This document shows, piece after piece, positions 1 through 8,172 of a stretch of DNA of 64,000 nucleotides. The number at the start of each line of letters is the position of its first letter. The first letter of the stretch is position 1. The DNA comes from Mycobacterium shigaense (GTDB lineage: Bacteria > Actinomycetota > Actinomycetes > Mycobacteriales > Mycobacteriaceae), in assembly GCF_002356315.1 (NCBI RefSeq), contig NZ_AP018164.1, forward strand, positions 4,650,001 to 4,714,000, written 5' to 3'. The notes beneath the pieces were generated by a model. The model saw only the letters and a list, made by a program, of their open reading frames with translations. It was not told the DNA's origin and did no database searches. The position numbers and the translations under genes are program-made.

Positions 1-1
1 C

Positions 2-1147
2 GCCGATCCGGGGTGGTACGGCGACAATCGCGACCGCATCAACGCGATGATCGGCAAGCTGGGCAGCTGCGGGAAACTGGGGTCGACGGCCGACGGCGCG
101 CCCCTGGCACTGTTCGACTTCGACAACACCGTCGTGAGGAACGCCATCAGCGACATGACCCTGTTCTGGATGATGCGCAACTCCAAGGTGCGTCAACCGG
201 CCAGCGGGGATTGGAGCACCACCAACCCTTATCTGACGCCGCCGGCGGCGGCGGCCTTGGCGGCCGCATGCGGCGGGCTCGCGGCTCCAGGTCAGCCGTT
301 GCCCACCGGATCCGACACCGGCTGCGCCGACGAGCTGATGTCGGTGTATGCCAACCGCCAAACACGTTCGGGCACAACGGCGTTCACTGGCTATAACCAC
401 CGCCGTATCGACCCCGGCGCCGTCTTGGCGGCGCAACTACTGGCCGGCTGGACCGACGCCGAGGTGACCGGCTTCGTCGAAGCGGCCCGCAAGGAGAGCC
501 TCGACGCAGCCGAAGGCGCCGAGCAACAGATCGGCAGTGTCCGCCGCGCCGCGTGGGTGCGCTACTACGCACAGATGCGAGACCTCATCGCCACGATGCA
601 GGACAACGGATTCGATGTACGGATCATCTCCGCGTCCCCGGAGCCGGTGCTGCGGGTCTGGGCGGCCGAGCTGGGTATCTCCGAGGATCGCGCGATGGGC
701 ACTCGCACCGAACACGACGGTGACGTCCTGACGGCGCGTCTGGCTCAGTGCGGCGGAGAGCCCTCCGTGCCGTACAACGAGGGCAAGCGTTGCCGGGTCA
801 ACGAGCAGGTATTCGGCATCCAGGGTCCGGCGTCGTTCGATCAACTGCCCGAGAAACTCCGGCAGGTGTTCGCGGCCGGCGACTCCGACGGCGATGTCAC
901 GTTCATTTCAGATGCGACCGCGCTGCGCCTGGTGATCAACCGCAACCAGATCGAGGTCATGTGCCGCGCCTACGCGGATCTCGACGGGCGCTGGCTGGTC
1001 AATCCGATGTTCATCAAGCCGCTGGGCATCAGCCCGCCGTACCCGTGTGCGACACAGGGATTCGACCAGCCCAACGGCGACCAAGTACCGCTGGCGCGAC
1101 CGGACGGCGGCGTCGTGCCCGACCAGCTCGACCGCGTGCACTCCTAG
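2..1147 (+). CDS. HAD-superfamily phosphatase, 5' end outside window
   Basis: The frame is open from base 2 and reads protein-like residues before the first ATG at 47, so the gene is cut by the window edge. The visible part shows the haloacid dehalogenase fold: an FDFDNTVV box (nucleophile and acid Asp), an IISAS segment (motif II Ser), and a late GDSDGD acidic motif. About 100 residues of cap lie between the first box and the middle, including a Pro/Ala-rich stretch. The family hydrolyses phosphate esters; the substrate is not evident. The C-terminal PDG...VPDQLDRVHS is unremarkable. The next gene is 279 bases away on the other strand. The family call is firm; subclass and localisation are not. 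Confidence 0.75.
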   Translation, partial: ADPGWYGDNRDRINAMIGKLGSCGKLGSTADGAPLALFDFDNTVVRNAISDMTLFWMMRNSKVRQPASGDWSTTNPYLTPPAAAALAAACGGLAAPGQPLPTGSDTGCADELMSVYANRQTRSGTTAFTGYNHRRIDPGAVLAAQLLAGWTDAEVTGFVEAARKESLDAAEGAEQQIGSVRRAAWVRYYAQMRDLIATMQDNGFDVRIISASPEPVLRVWAAELGISEDRAMGTRTEHDGDVLTARLAQCGGEPSVPYNEGKRCRVNEQVFGIQGPASFDQLPEKLRQVFAAGDSDGDVTFISDATALRLVINRNQIEVMCRAYADLDGRWLVNPMFIKPLGISPPYPCATQGFDQPNGDQVPLARPDGGVVPDQLDRVHS

Positions 1148-1426
1148 CCGAAAACACCTGCTCTACAGGGAAATTCAGCTCACAGCCGGAACATTTCGCG
1201 AGACATCGCGGCATCCTCGACGAATTCCTCGCGCCGGTGGTAGTGGGGTCGGGTGGGCGTTCGTCTGGGCCGAGATGTTGCGACCGCGGCCCAGACGGTC
1301 ACGACGGTGTTGGCGATGACGCGCGCGATACGTCTCCCGCCGGTGGGGGGCGCCGATGGGATCGCCGGAATTCGTCCGGGGATGGCCCATTCCGGGATCG
1401 AGGGCACACCGACGCCGGCCGTCAGG

Positions 1427-1927
1427 TCAGCCATCGGAGGATCCCGCGAACACGGCCCGCCGGCCGGCTAGGCGTTGCTGCGCATACTCGCGCCCTTTGT
1501 CGACGTCGCGAAGCACAGTGGCAGCGATGTCGGCGAGCCGAACGGCCCGTCCGCCCGCACCCCAATTGCCTTCGGGGATCTCGTTGCCGATAACCCAGAT
1601 CCGCAGGGGGTCTTGGTCGTAACGCCCTGCCTCAGCCGCCAGGATTGCGTCGGTGATGGCGGCGAAGGCGCTGGCAGCCCGCACGTCATCGAGCTGCCCT
1701 TGCGGAACCGAGGCGATCACCTTGTAGTGCGGGGCCGACGGTACGTCGCCGGCGTGCAGCATGGCCGCCGGCCGATGCAGCCAGACCTTGGCCAGCGACC
1801 GCGCGACGGGGTCGGACGGATCGGCTCCCTCGTGTTCGATCAGGATCTCGGCGAGCCGCCGCAGCAATTGGCGTTCCGCCTCGGCGGGCAACGCCTGTTC
1901 GGGGATGTAGACGTCGAGCATGGGCAT
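1427..1927 (-). CDS. tautomerase / 4-oxalocrotonate tautomerase-like protein
   Basis: 166 residues beginning MPMLDVYIP. Proline directly after the initiator Met is the catalytic N-terminal base of the tautomerase superfamily, and the first strand pattern fits. Length suggests a fused two-unit member (about 130-170 residues) rather than the 60-residue type. These enzymes interconvert keto and enol acids in aromatic breakdown or related isomerisations. The gene is divergent from an HxlR regulator across about 115 bases containing a direct repeat, so it is the likely regulated partner. Substrate unknown. Confidence 0.65.
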   Translation of the reverse strand: MPMLDVYIPEQALPAEAERQLLRRLAEILIEHEGADPSDPVARSLAKVWLHRPAAMLHAGDVPSAPHYKVIASVPQGQLDDVRAASAFAAITDAILAAEAGRYDQDPLRIWVIGNEIPEGNWGAGGRAVRLADIAATVLRDVDKGREYAQQRLAGRRAVFAGSSDG

Positions 1928-1971
1928 CGGGCTGTGCCTTCCCGGTCAGGGGCGGGCCTGGCGCATCCACC

Positions 1972-2014
1972 CTGGGTTGCCTAACACAACGCAGGCTAGC
2001 TGGAGCTGGGTTGC
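1972..2014. promoter_or_regulatory. direct repeat in tautomerase/HxlR intergenic region
   Basis: CTGGGTTGC occurs at 1972-1980 and again at 2006-2014, a 34-base offset. An inverted GGGTT/AACCC pair (2008-2012 and 2022-2026) overlaps the second copy. It lies just upstream of the HxlR -10 hexamer and could be the autoregulatory operator. Inference only. Confidence 0.3.
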
Positions 2015-2029
2015 AATGTCAAACCCTGA

Positions 2030-2035
2030 TAGGCT
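2030..2035 (+). promoter_or_regulatory. -10 hexamer TAGGCT, leaderless HxlR gene
   Basis: TAGGCT ends 7 bases before ATG 2043, the mycobacterial leaderless arrangement. This favours 2043 over ATG 2016 as the start. Confidence 0.5.
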
Positions 2036-2042
2036 GATCGTT

Positions 2043-2522
2043 ATGTCCGAGCTGCGCGATCGCTACATCGCCGATAACTGCTCGATCAAGCGCGCGCTCG
2101 ATGTCGTGGGCGAGAAGTGGACCCTGCTGGTGATGCGGGAGGCGTTTTACGGCGCACGCCGTTTCGATCAGTTCCAAGCGCGCATCGGATGCGCACGCAA
2201 CATCCTCAGCGAACGTCTGACGAAGCTGACCGAGGCCGGCATACTCGAGCGAGTGCCCTACCGCGAGCCCGGACAACGGGAGCGGCACGAATACCGGCTC
2301 AGCACAAAGGGATTGGATCTCATCACGGTGGTCATCGCCCTGATGCAATGGGGGAACCGCTGGGAGGCTGGCCCGGAGGGCCCACCCGTCGAGGTGTTAC
2401 ACCGCGACTGCGGCCACCCGGTCGAAGCCATCGTGCGGTGCGCGCACGACGACACCATCCTGGGCGCACAGGAACTGCGACCCGTACCGGGACCCGGCGC
2501 TCACCGGGCACCGGACGCCTAG
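2043..2522 (+). CDS. HxlR-family transcriptional regulator
   Basis: 159 residues from ATG 2043, starting MSELRDRYIADNC. The CSIKRALDVVGEKWTLLV segment is the HxlR signature: a Cys close to the N terminus, then the first helices of the winged helix. GARRFDQFQ...GCARNILSERLTKL is the recognition region. The conserved Cys and the link to a divergent tautomerase suggest sensing of a reactive or quinoid compound, but that is inference. An upstream in-frame ATG at 2016 and a longer open frame to 1920 exist; the -10 hexamer just upstream argues for 2043. Stop is 14 bases from the convergent purL stop. Confidence 0.8.
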   Translation: MSELRDRYIADNCSIKRALDVVGEKWTLLVMREAFYGARRFDQFQARIGCARNILSERLTKLTEAGILERVPYREPGQRERHEYRLSTKGLDLITVVIALMQWGNRWEAGPEGPPVEVLHRDCGHPVEAIVRCAHDDTILGAQELRPVPGPGAHRAPDA

Positions 2523-2536
2523 ACGCCGGAACCCCC

Positions 2537-4855
2537 TCAGCCGAAGAGCCGGGGCAACACCGCTTCGGACATCGCACGCAATTCGGCCAGTGGCACGGTG
2601 AACAACCCCTGGAATTCCACCGCGTCGGAGTCGCGATCGGCGACCCCGATGCGCACGGCGGGTAGCCCGCGCGCTTCGCACATCGAGCGGAACCGGCTCT
2701 CCTCAGTGCGCGGCACCGCCACCAGCACCCGGCCGGCGGACTCGGAGAACAGCGCCACGAACGGATCGGCACCGTCGGGAAGCACGATGCGACAACCACT
2801 TTCACCCGCCAACGCCGCTTCCACGATGGCCTGGGCCAGCCCGCCCTCGGACAGGTCGTGAGCCGCGGACACCAACCCGTCGCGGGACGCCGAGCTCAAC
2901 ACCTCGGCCAACAGCTTCTCGCGCGCCAAGTCGACGATCGGCGGCAAACCGCCCAAGTGGTCGGCGGTCACCTGCGCCCAGACGGAACCATCGAACTCGT
3001 CGCGGGTGTCGCCCAGCAAGATCAGGGTCTCCCCCGGCTCGCTGCCTAGGGCAGTAGGAAGACGTCGGCTCACATCATCCAAGACGCCGAGGACGCCGAC
3101 CACCGGTGTCGGCAGGATCGCCGTGGATCCGGTTTGGTTGTAGAAGCTGACGTTGCCGCCGGTGACCGGAATCCCCAGGGCCACGCAGCCATCGGCCAGG
3201 CCTCGGACCGCCTGGGAGAATTGCCACATCACGCCGGGGTCTTCCGGCGAGCCGAAATTCAGGCAGTTGGTCACCGCGACCGGGGTGGCCCCGGTGACGG
3301 CGACATTGCGGTACGCCTCGGCCAGCGCCAGCTGGGCGCCAGCGTAGGGATCCAGCAGCGTGTAGCGTCCCGAGGCGTCGGTCGACAGGGCGATGCCGCG
3401 GCCGGTGGACTCGTCGATGCGCAGCACACCGCCGTCGGCGTGCTCGGCGAGCACGGTGTTGCCCCGCACGTAGCGGTCGTACTGCTCGGTGATGAACGCG
3501 CGGCTGCACAGGTGCGGACTGCCAAGTAGCGCAAGCAGAGTCGCGCGCAGCTGTTCACCGGTGGCCGGGCGAGGCAAGCCGGCCGAGGTGTCGGCGTTCA
3601 AGGCGTCCTGGGTGTCGGGACGCGCCAGCGGCCGCTGGTAGACCGGGCCCTGGTGAGCCACCGTGCGGGGCGGTACGTCGACCACCGTCTCGCCATGCCA
3701 GGTGATGCGCAGCCGATCGCCGTCGGTGACCTCGCCGATCACCGTCGCCAACACCTCCCACTTGCGGCACACGGCCAGGAACGCCTCGACGTTCTCGGGC
3801 GCGACGACGGCGCACATGCGCTCCTGCGATTCGCTGGACAGGATCTCGGCGGGCGTCATGTTGGCGGCGCGCTGCGGAACGGTCTCCAGCTCGACCCGCA
3901 TGCCGCCGTCGCCGGCCGAGGCGAGTTCTGATGTCGCACAGGATAATCCGGCGCCACCCAGATCCTGGATGCCGATCACCAGACCCGCCGCGTACAGCTC
4001 GAGGCAGCACTCGATTAGCACCTTCTCGGCGAAGGGGTCGCCCACTTGCACCGAGGGCAGTTTCTTTCTGTTCTTGTTGCCGCTGCCCCCGCCCTCGTCG
4101 CCGCCAAAAGTTTCCGACGCCAGCACTGACACGCCGCCGATGCCGTCGAGGCCGGTGCGCGCACCGAACAGGATGATCTTGTTGCCGGTACCCGAGGCGA
4201 ATGCCAGGTGCAGGTCCTCCTTGCGCAACACCCCAACGCACAGCGCGTTCACCAAGGGGTTGCCCGCATACGAGGCGTCGAAGATGGTCTCGCCGCCGAT
4301 GTTGGGCAGGCCCAGCGAGTTGCCGTAGCCGCCGATGCCCCGGACGACGCCGTCGAGCACGCGCCGGGTGTCGGGCGCGTCGGCTGCGCCGAACCGCAGC
4401 TGATCCATCACCGCGACCGGTCGCGCACCCATGGCCATGATGTCGCGCACGATGCCGCCCACTCCGGTAGCCGCGCCCTGGTACGGCTCTACGTAGGACG
4501 GGTGGTTGTGCGATTCCACCTTGAAGGTCACGGCCCAGCCGTCGCCGATATCGACGACGCCGGCGTTCTCGCCGATACCGGCCAGCATGCGGGCGCGCAT
4601 CTCGTCGGTCGTGGTCTCGCCGAAGTAGCGCAGATGCACCTTGGACGACTTGTACGAGCAGTGCTCGCTCCACATCACCGAGTACATCGCCAGCTCGGTG
4701 TCAGTGGGTCGGCGGCCCAGGATCTCTCGAATTCGCTGGTACTCGTCCTCTTTGAGACCCAGCTCACGAAACGGTTGCGGCTGATCGGGGGTGGCGGCCG
4801 CGTGTTCGACGGTGTCGGCCACGTGGGTGCGGGCGCCGGTTCCGGAGACAGTCAC
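2537..4855 (-). CDS. purL: phosphoribosylformylglycinamidine synthase subunit II (PurL)
   Basis: 772 residues, the small type of FGAM synthase that works with separate PurQ and PurS (both at 19.9-20.9 kb). It catalyses the ATP-dependent conversion of FGAR to FGAM, step 4 of purine synthesis. Visible are MYSVMWSEHCSYKSSK, the ATP-site stretch FKVESHNHPS, and the second half with NCLNFGSPEDP and TGGNVSFYNQ. The protein closely matches remembered M. tuberculosis PurL apart from a Gly/Asp-rich loop (GGDEGGGSG) about two-fifths along. The start is GTG 4855: the frame stays open far upstream but becomes Arg-rich noise, and a TACACT -10 sits 6 bases before this GTG. It is separated by over 15 kb from purQ. 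Confidence 0.97.
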   Translation of the reverse strand: MTVSGTGARTHVADTVEHAAATPDQPQPFRELGLKEDEYQRIREILGRRPTDTELAMYSVMWSEHCSYKSSKVHLRYFGETTTDEMRARMLAGIGENAGVVDIGDGWAVTFKVESHNHPSYVEPYQGAATGVGGIVRDIMAMGARPVAVMDQLRFGAADAPDTRRVLDGVVRGIGGYGNSLGLPNIGGETIFDASYAGNPLVNALCVGVLRKEDLHLAFASGTGNKIILFGARTGLDGIGGVSVLASETFGGDEGGGSGNKNRKKLPSVQVGDPFAEKVLIECCLELYAAGLVIGIQDLGGAGLSCATSELASAGDGGMRVELETVPQRAANMTPAEILSSESQERMCAVVAPENVEAFLAVCRKWEVLATVIGEVTDGDRLRITWHGETVVDVPPRTVAHQGPVYQRPLARPDTQDALNADTSAGLPRPATGEQLRATLLALLGSPHLCSRAFITEQYDRYVRGNTVLAEHADGGVLRIDESTGRGIALSTDASGRYTLLDPYAGAQLALAEAYRNVAVTGATPVAVTNCLNFGSPEDPGVMWQFSQAVRGLADGCVALGIPVTGGNVSFYNQTGSTAILPTPVVGVLGVLDDVSRRLPTALGSEPGETLILLGDTRDEFDGSVWAQVTADHLGGLPPIVDLAREKLLAEVLSSASRDGLVSAAHDLSEGGLAQAIVEAALAGESGCRIVLPDGADPFVALFSESAGRVLVAVPRTEESRFRSMCEARGLPAVRIGVADRDSDAVEFQGLFTVPLAELRAMSEAVLPRLFG

Positions 4856-4861
4856 GCACAC

Positions 4862-4867
4862 AGTGTA
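4862..4867 (-). promoter_or_regulatory. -10 hexamer TACACT, leaderless purL
   Basis: Read on the minus strand, TACACT ends 6 bases before GTG 4855, which supports this start and a leaderless purL transcript. Confidence 0.5.
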
Positions 4868-4872
4868 AAGAG

Positions 4873-5049
4873 CTACCCGCCGCGCAGCAGGCGGGCGCTT
4901 TCGGCGTCGGCCGGATGGAACAATGCGACCGCCAATTCGGCGAGCGTGACGTCGAGCGGAGTCCCGAAGGTCGTCAACGTCGTGAACATCGACAGGCGTC
5001 GTCCGCCGTCCGCGTCGAGCACGAACGGAACGAGCAGCGACGACCCGCT
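4873..5049 (-). pseudogene. C-terminal remnant of an XRE/MmyB-type regulator
   Basis: A 58-codon open stretch bounded upstream by an in-frame TAG at 5050-5052 and ending in TAG at 4873-4875. It has no plausible start. The translation includes FTTLTTFGTPLDV, TLAELAVALFHPADAE and SARLLRGG. This resembles the C-terminal ligand-binding tail (MmyB-like) of actinobacterial helix-turn-helix regulators, which end in a Phe-His-Pro-Ala-Asp segment followed by a short helix. No DNA-binding part is present nearby. It lies directly upstream of purL, between that gene and a second decayed gene, so this is a small decay zone. Family assignment is tentative; the fragment status is clear. Confidence 0.45.
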
Positions 5050-5073
5050 CTACCTCGACGAGCGCTGAGCCGG

Positions 5074-5850
5074 CTAGGCGATCTCGGCCAGCGCCGAGGC
5101 GGCGTCGAGGTCGGCGTAGGCGAACGAATACCGTTGTGCCAGTGCGACAGAGACGTCGGTGCGTTGCCACTCACCGGCGCTGGCCGTCACCAACCACAGC
5201 GTCAACCCGTGTGCCACCGACGCCCGGTAACGCAGCCAGATCTCGTCGGCCCCGGGCAGCTCGTCGGCCGGCAGCCCCAGCGAGTCGCGGTACTCCGCAA
5301 GGAGGTCACGCTCGCTGGAGCGCCGGTCCTCGACGGTCAGTGCGCCCTGCAGGAATTAGCCGAGATCCAGCGACCAGTTGCCGCGCCGCGGCACCTGCCA
5401 GTCCAGGAAGCCGACCTCACCGCTGGGCAGCAGATCCTCCATCACCAGAACGAAGTCGTAGTCGGCCTCGTCGATCAGGGCGGTGTAGACGGCCGGGTGT
5501 TCCAGCGGCAGCTCCACCCCTCAGGTGAACAGCCGCGGTTCGTGGAACATGCCGCTGGTCAACCGGATCAGGGCCTTGTGCGCGGGGTCGGCGGCTTTGA
5601 CGAAGACCGTCGCCGGGCCCGCGCCACCGGAATAGGTGACCCCCAACCGGGCGCGTCGGTTGGTGCCGTCGTCGCGAAGCTCAACGCCTACCGTCTCGAC
5701 CTGCACGCCGGGGAAATCCGCGGCCAGCGCCGCCGACATCCATTCCGGGGTGATGTCATCCCAGGTTTTGGGCACCGTCAACGAGGTAGCGCTCAACGAT
5801 GAGCCCCATCCCAGAATCGACACGTATCGTTTCCTAACGATAGTCACCAT
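5074..5850 (-). pseudogene. aminoglycoside phosphotransferase-like kinase, decayed
   Basis: One continuous frame of 259 codons carrying two in-frame stops: TGA at about 5521-5523 after HEPRLFT, and TAA shortly after GNWSLDLG. Parts recognisable from the phosphotransferase family are LTVPKTWDDITPEWM at the N terminus, DFVLVMEDLLPSGE and VGFLDWQVPRRGNWSLDLG. The kinase catalytic loop (HGDxxxxN) that normally precedes VGFLDWQ is missing. MEDL is joined straight to the strand before the metal-binding Asp, so roughly 100-150 residues appear deleted. Family members are about 350 residues. The original start may be the TTG or GTG near LTVPK, not the ATG at 5850. It is divergent from a TetR gene and shares its operator region. 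Confidence 0.75.
5825..5842. promoter_or_regulatory. TetR operator palindrome
   Basis: Perfect inverted repeat TATCGTT-TCCT-AACGATA, 7-base arms with a 4-base spacer, ending 6 bases before the TetR ATG at 5849. It is placed to control both the TetR gene and the divergent decayed kinase. Confidence 0.65.
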
Positions 5851-6466
5851 GACGTTAGCCCACTCCGACGCCGCACCGCCAGGGCCAACCGAACGGGTGG
5901 GGCGGCCGCGTGACGCCCGGTTGCATCACGCAATCCTCGACGCCACCCGGGAACTTCTCACCGCCGGCAGCTACGCCGACCTGTCGATGGAAAGCGTCGC
6001 GGCCCACGCGGGGGTGGGGAAAAAGACGCTCTACCGGCGCTGGCCCTCGAAGGCGCCGATGGTCGCCGAGGCGGTGCTGGAGGCGTACGGCGGATCGGGG
6101 TCGTTTCCGGTCGCCCAGACCGGCGACATCCGCGCGGACCTGCGCTCTTGGCTGAACGAGCACGCCGAGTTTCTGGCCGAGCCGGCCAACGCCGCGTTGG
6201 TGCGGGCTCTAGTCGCGGCGGCCGTCGCCCGGCCGGGCGACGGCGAGGATCTCTATGAGCAGTTGAGCGCGCCGCAGCTGGCCGGGTTGACGACCAGACT
6301 CCGCCGGGCGGTCGAGGACAGAGAGCTCCGTGCCGGCGCGGACGTCGATGCCGTCGCGCACGCGTTGGTCGGCGCCCTGCTCTTCCACGCGCTCACCAGT
6401 AGCGGTGCAGGCCCCGGACTCAACGGACTTGTCGACGCGCTGCTCGACGGGGTGACGGGTTACTGA
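5849..6466 (+). CDS. TetR/AcrR-family regulator
   Basis: 205 residues. The N-terminal DNA-binding domain shows the usual order: DAILDATRELL-type helix, then MESVAAHAGVGKKTLYRRWPSK as helix-turn-helix, with the Tyr and Trp typical of the LYRRW variant. The C-terminal half is a helical ligand domain (ALVGALLFHALTSS). ATG 5849 was chosen because a perfect palindrome ends 6 bases upstream; the frame is open further back only through the opposite-strand pseudogene. Its divergent target, a phosphotransferase, has decayed, so the regulator may be orphaned or mainly autoregulatory. The stop overlaps the convergent VOC gene by 7 bases. Confidence 0.85.
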   Translation: MTLAHSDAAPPGPTERVGRPRDARLHHAILDATRELLTAGSYADLSMESVAAHAGVGKKTLYRRWPSKAPMVAEAVLEAYGGSGSFPVAQTGDIRADLRSWLNEHAEFLAEPANAALVRALVAAAVARPGDGEDLYEQLSAPQLAGLTTRLRRAVEDRELRAGADVDAVAHALVGALLFHALTSSGAGPGLNGLVDALLDGVTGY

Positions 6467-6807
6467 GGAAGCACGCAGAACACATTGCCCTCGGGGTCGG
6501 CCAGCACCACCCAGCGGAAATCATCGCCGAAGCTGTGCCGCCCCACCTCGACGGCCCCGGCCGCTGTCAGCCGCGACACTTCGTCCTCCACGTCGGACGT
6601 ACCGAAATCGAGGTGCACGCGGTTTTTCCCGGGAGTGGGATCTGGCACCTTCTGGAATCCGAGCTGGAGCCCTTCCGACAAGGTAACCACCATGAATTCA
6701 CCCGCGAGCAAGTCATGCGTCGTGCCGTCGAAATGCTCGGCCCACCACCCGGCTAACGTCGCGGGGTCACTGCAGTCGATCGTGATCATCTCCACGTTGA
6801 GCGCCAT
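6460..6807 (-). CDS. VOC/glyoxalase-family protein (Rv0801-like)
   Basis: 115 residues starting MALNVEMITIDCSDP. The VOC beta-alpha-beta-beta-beta arrangement is visible as two repeats, the second starting at KNRVHLDFGTSDVEDEV and ending in the typical VLADPEGNVFCVLPQ. The family includes glyoxalases, dioxygenases and drug-binding proteins; the function of this one is not determined. It follows the M18 aminopeptidase by 10 bases on the same strand, as remembered for Rv0800-Rv0801, so the two are probably co-transcribed. ATG 6807 is favoured over ATG 6879, which would lie inside the aminopeptidase. Confidence 0.8.
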   Translation of the reverse strand: MALNVEMITIDCSDPATLAGWWAEHFDGTTHDLLAGEFMVVTLSEGLQLGFQKVPDPTPGKNRVHLDFGTSDVEDEVSRLTAAGAVEVGRHSFGDDFRWVVLADPEGNVFCVLPQ

Positions 6808-6817
6808 ACCGCCGACC

Positions 6818-8095
6818 CTATGCCGCGGGCGAGAAAAACGCTTGCAGTGCAGCGGAATAGGCGACCACATCGTTAGCACCCATCAGTTCCCGCGCAGAAT
6901 GCATCGCCAGCTGCGCGGCGCCGACGTCGACGGTGGGAATGCCGGTCCGGGCCGAGGCCAGCGGGCCGATCGTCGACCCGCACGGCAGGTCGGCGCGATG
7001 CTCGTAGCGCTGCAGCCCGACTCCGGCCTGCTCGCATGCCAACGCGAACGCCGCCGCCGTACGACTGTCGGTGGCGTAGCGCAAGTTGGGATGCACCTTG
7101 AGCACCGGCCCGGCGTTGACGGCGATCGGATGCCCCGGCTCATGCCGCTCGGGATAGTTGGGATGGGTGGCGTGCGCCATGTCGGCCGAGGCGAGCAGCG
7201 AGACCGGCAGTCGCCGCAAGTAGTCCTCCCGGCTGCCGCCGCCGGCCAGCACGATGCGCTCCAGCACGGTGCTCAGCAGGTTCGACTGCGCCCCGTGATC
7301 CGACGACGAGCCAACCTCCTCGTGATCGAAAAGCACTACGACGGGCACGAAATCGCGTGGCTGGGTGGCCAGCAACGCCTCGATGCCCGCATAGCAACTG
7401 GCCTGGTTGTCCAACCGCGGGGCACTCACCAGGCTGGTGTCGGCGCCGATCACCGACGACGGTGTCAGATCGTGCGTCATGAGGTCGGCGGCCAGTACGT
7501 GGGCCGGCGCCACCCCGGCCCGCTCGGCGACGTAGCCGACGAAGGAGCGCGGTCGGTCGCCTGGTGCGGCCGAGCCCCACACCGCGTTGACATGCCGCTG
7601 CGGATCCAGCGTCAGCGATTTGCGGTCCTCGGCCAGGTGAATGGCCAGCTGCGGCACCCGCAGGATCGGGTCATCGATCCGGACGAGCCGATGGTCGACC
7701 CCGCCGCCTCGATCATTCGAGCGCACCGACAACCTGCCGCTGATGCCCAGGTCGCGGTCCAGCCAGGAGTTCAGCCAGGCTCCCCCGTAGGGCTCCAGCG
7801 CGACCACCTGCCACCTCCCGACCACCCGGTCGGGATGCTGTTTGACGCGCAGATTAGGGCTGTCGGTGTGTGCCCCGACAATCCGGAACTGGCCGCCGGA
7901 TTCGGCGTTGTTCCAGGCGACCAGCGAGCCGGCGCGCACGGTGAAGTAGCGGCCCGGTTGACCGGGCCACGGTTCGGCTTCGCGAAGCTCGGCGTATCCC
8001 GAGGCGAGCAGTCGGCGGGCCACCGTTGCGCAGACGTGGAACGGCGACGGGGAGGCGTCGATGAATTCGCAGAGGCCTGCGGCACTGGCCGACAT
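6818..8095 (-). CDS. pepC: M18-family aspartyl aminopeptidase
   Basis: 425 residues. M18 enzymes are dodecameric dizinc aminopeptidases that remove N-terminal Asp/Glu and other residues in the cytosol. The metal-binding motifs are visible: VGAHTDSPN (His, Asp), FDHEEVGS (bridging Glu, catalytic Glu) and DMAHATHPNYP (Asp), with a late His in ARELMG-flanked sequence. It closely resembles remembered M. tuberculosis PepC (Rv0800). MSASAAGLCEFIDASP at 8095 was taken as start; an ATG-ATG pair a few codons upstream (8107, 8104) is also possible. It is divergent from the DyP-encapsulin operon with about 77 bases between starts. Confidence 0.92.
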   Translation of the reverse strand: MSASAAGLCEFIDASPSPFHVCATVARRLLASGYAELREAEPWPGQPGRYFTVRAGSLVAWNNAESGGQFRIVGAHTDSPNLRVKQHPDRVVGRWQVVALEPYGGAWLNSWLDRDLGISGRLSVRSNDRGGGVDHRLVRIDDPILRVPQLAIHLAEDRKSLTLDPQRHVNAVWGSAAPGDRPRSFVGYVAERAGVAPAHVLAADLMTHDLTPSSVIGADTSLVSAPRLDNQASCYAGIEALLATQPRDFVPVVVLFDHEEVGSSSDHGAQSNLLSTVLERIVLAGGGSREDYLRRLPVSLLASADMAHATHPNYPERHEPGHPIAVNAGPVLKVHPNLRYATDSRTAAAFALACEQAGVGLQRYEHRADLPCGSTIGPLASARTGIPTVDVGAAQLAMHSARELMGANDVVAYSAALQAFFSPAA

Positions 8096-8159
8096 GTCCA
8101 CCATCATCGCTGCCCCCGTCCGCGCAGTTCACGCTGGGCCTTGATGCGCGGCTCCTTGC

Positions 8160-8165
8160 TAAGGT
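8160..8165 (+). promoter_or_regulatory. -10 hexamer TAAGGT, leaderless DyP gene
   Basis: TAAGGT ends 7 bases before GTG 8173. An ATG at 8171 is in another frame. Confidence 0.5.
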
Positions 8166-8172
8166 CGCCCAT

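Noticed and set aside
4856..5170. 105-codon upstream extension of purL
   Set aside because: Arg-rich noise overlapping two decayed genes; the family N terminus and the -10 hexamer both place the start at 4855.
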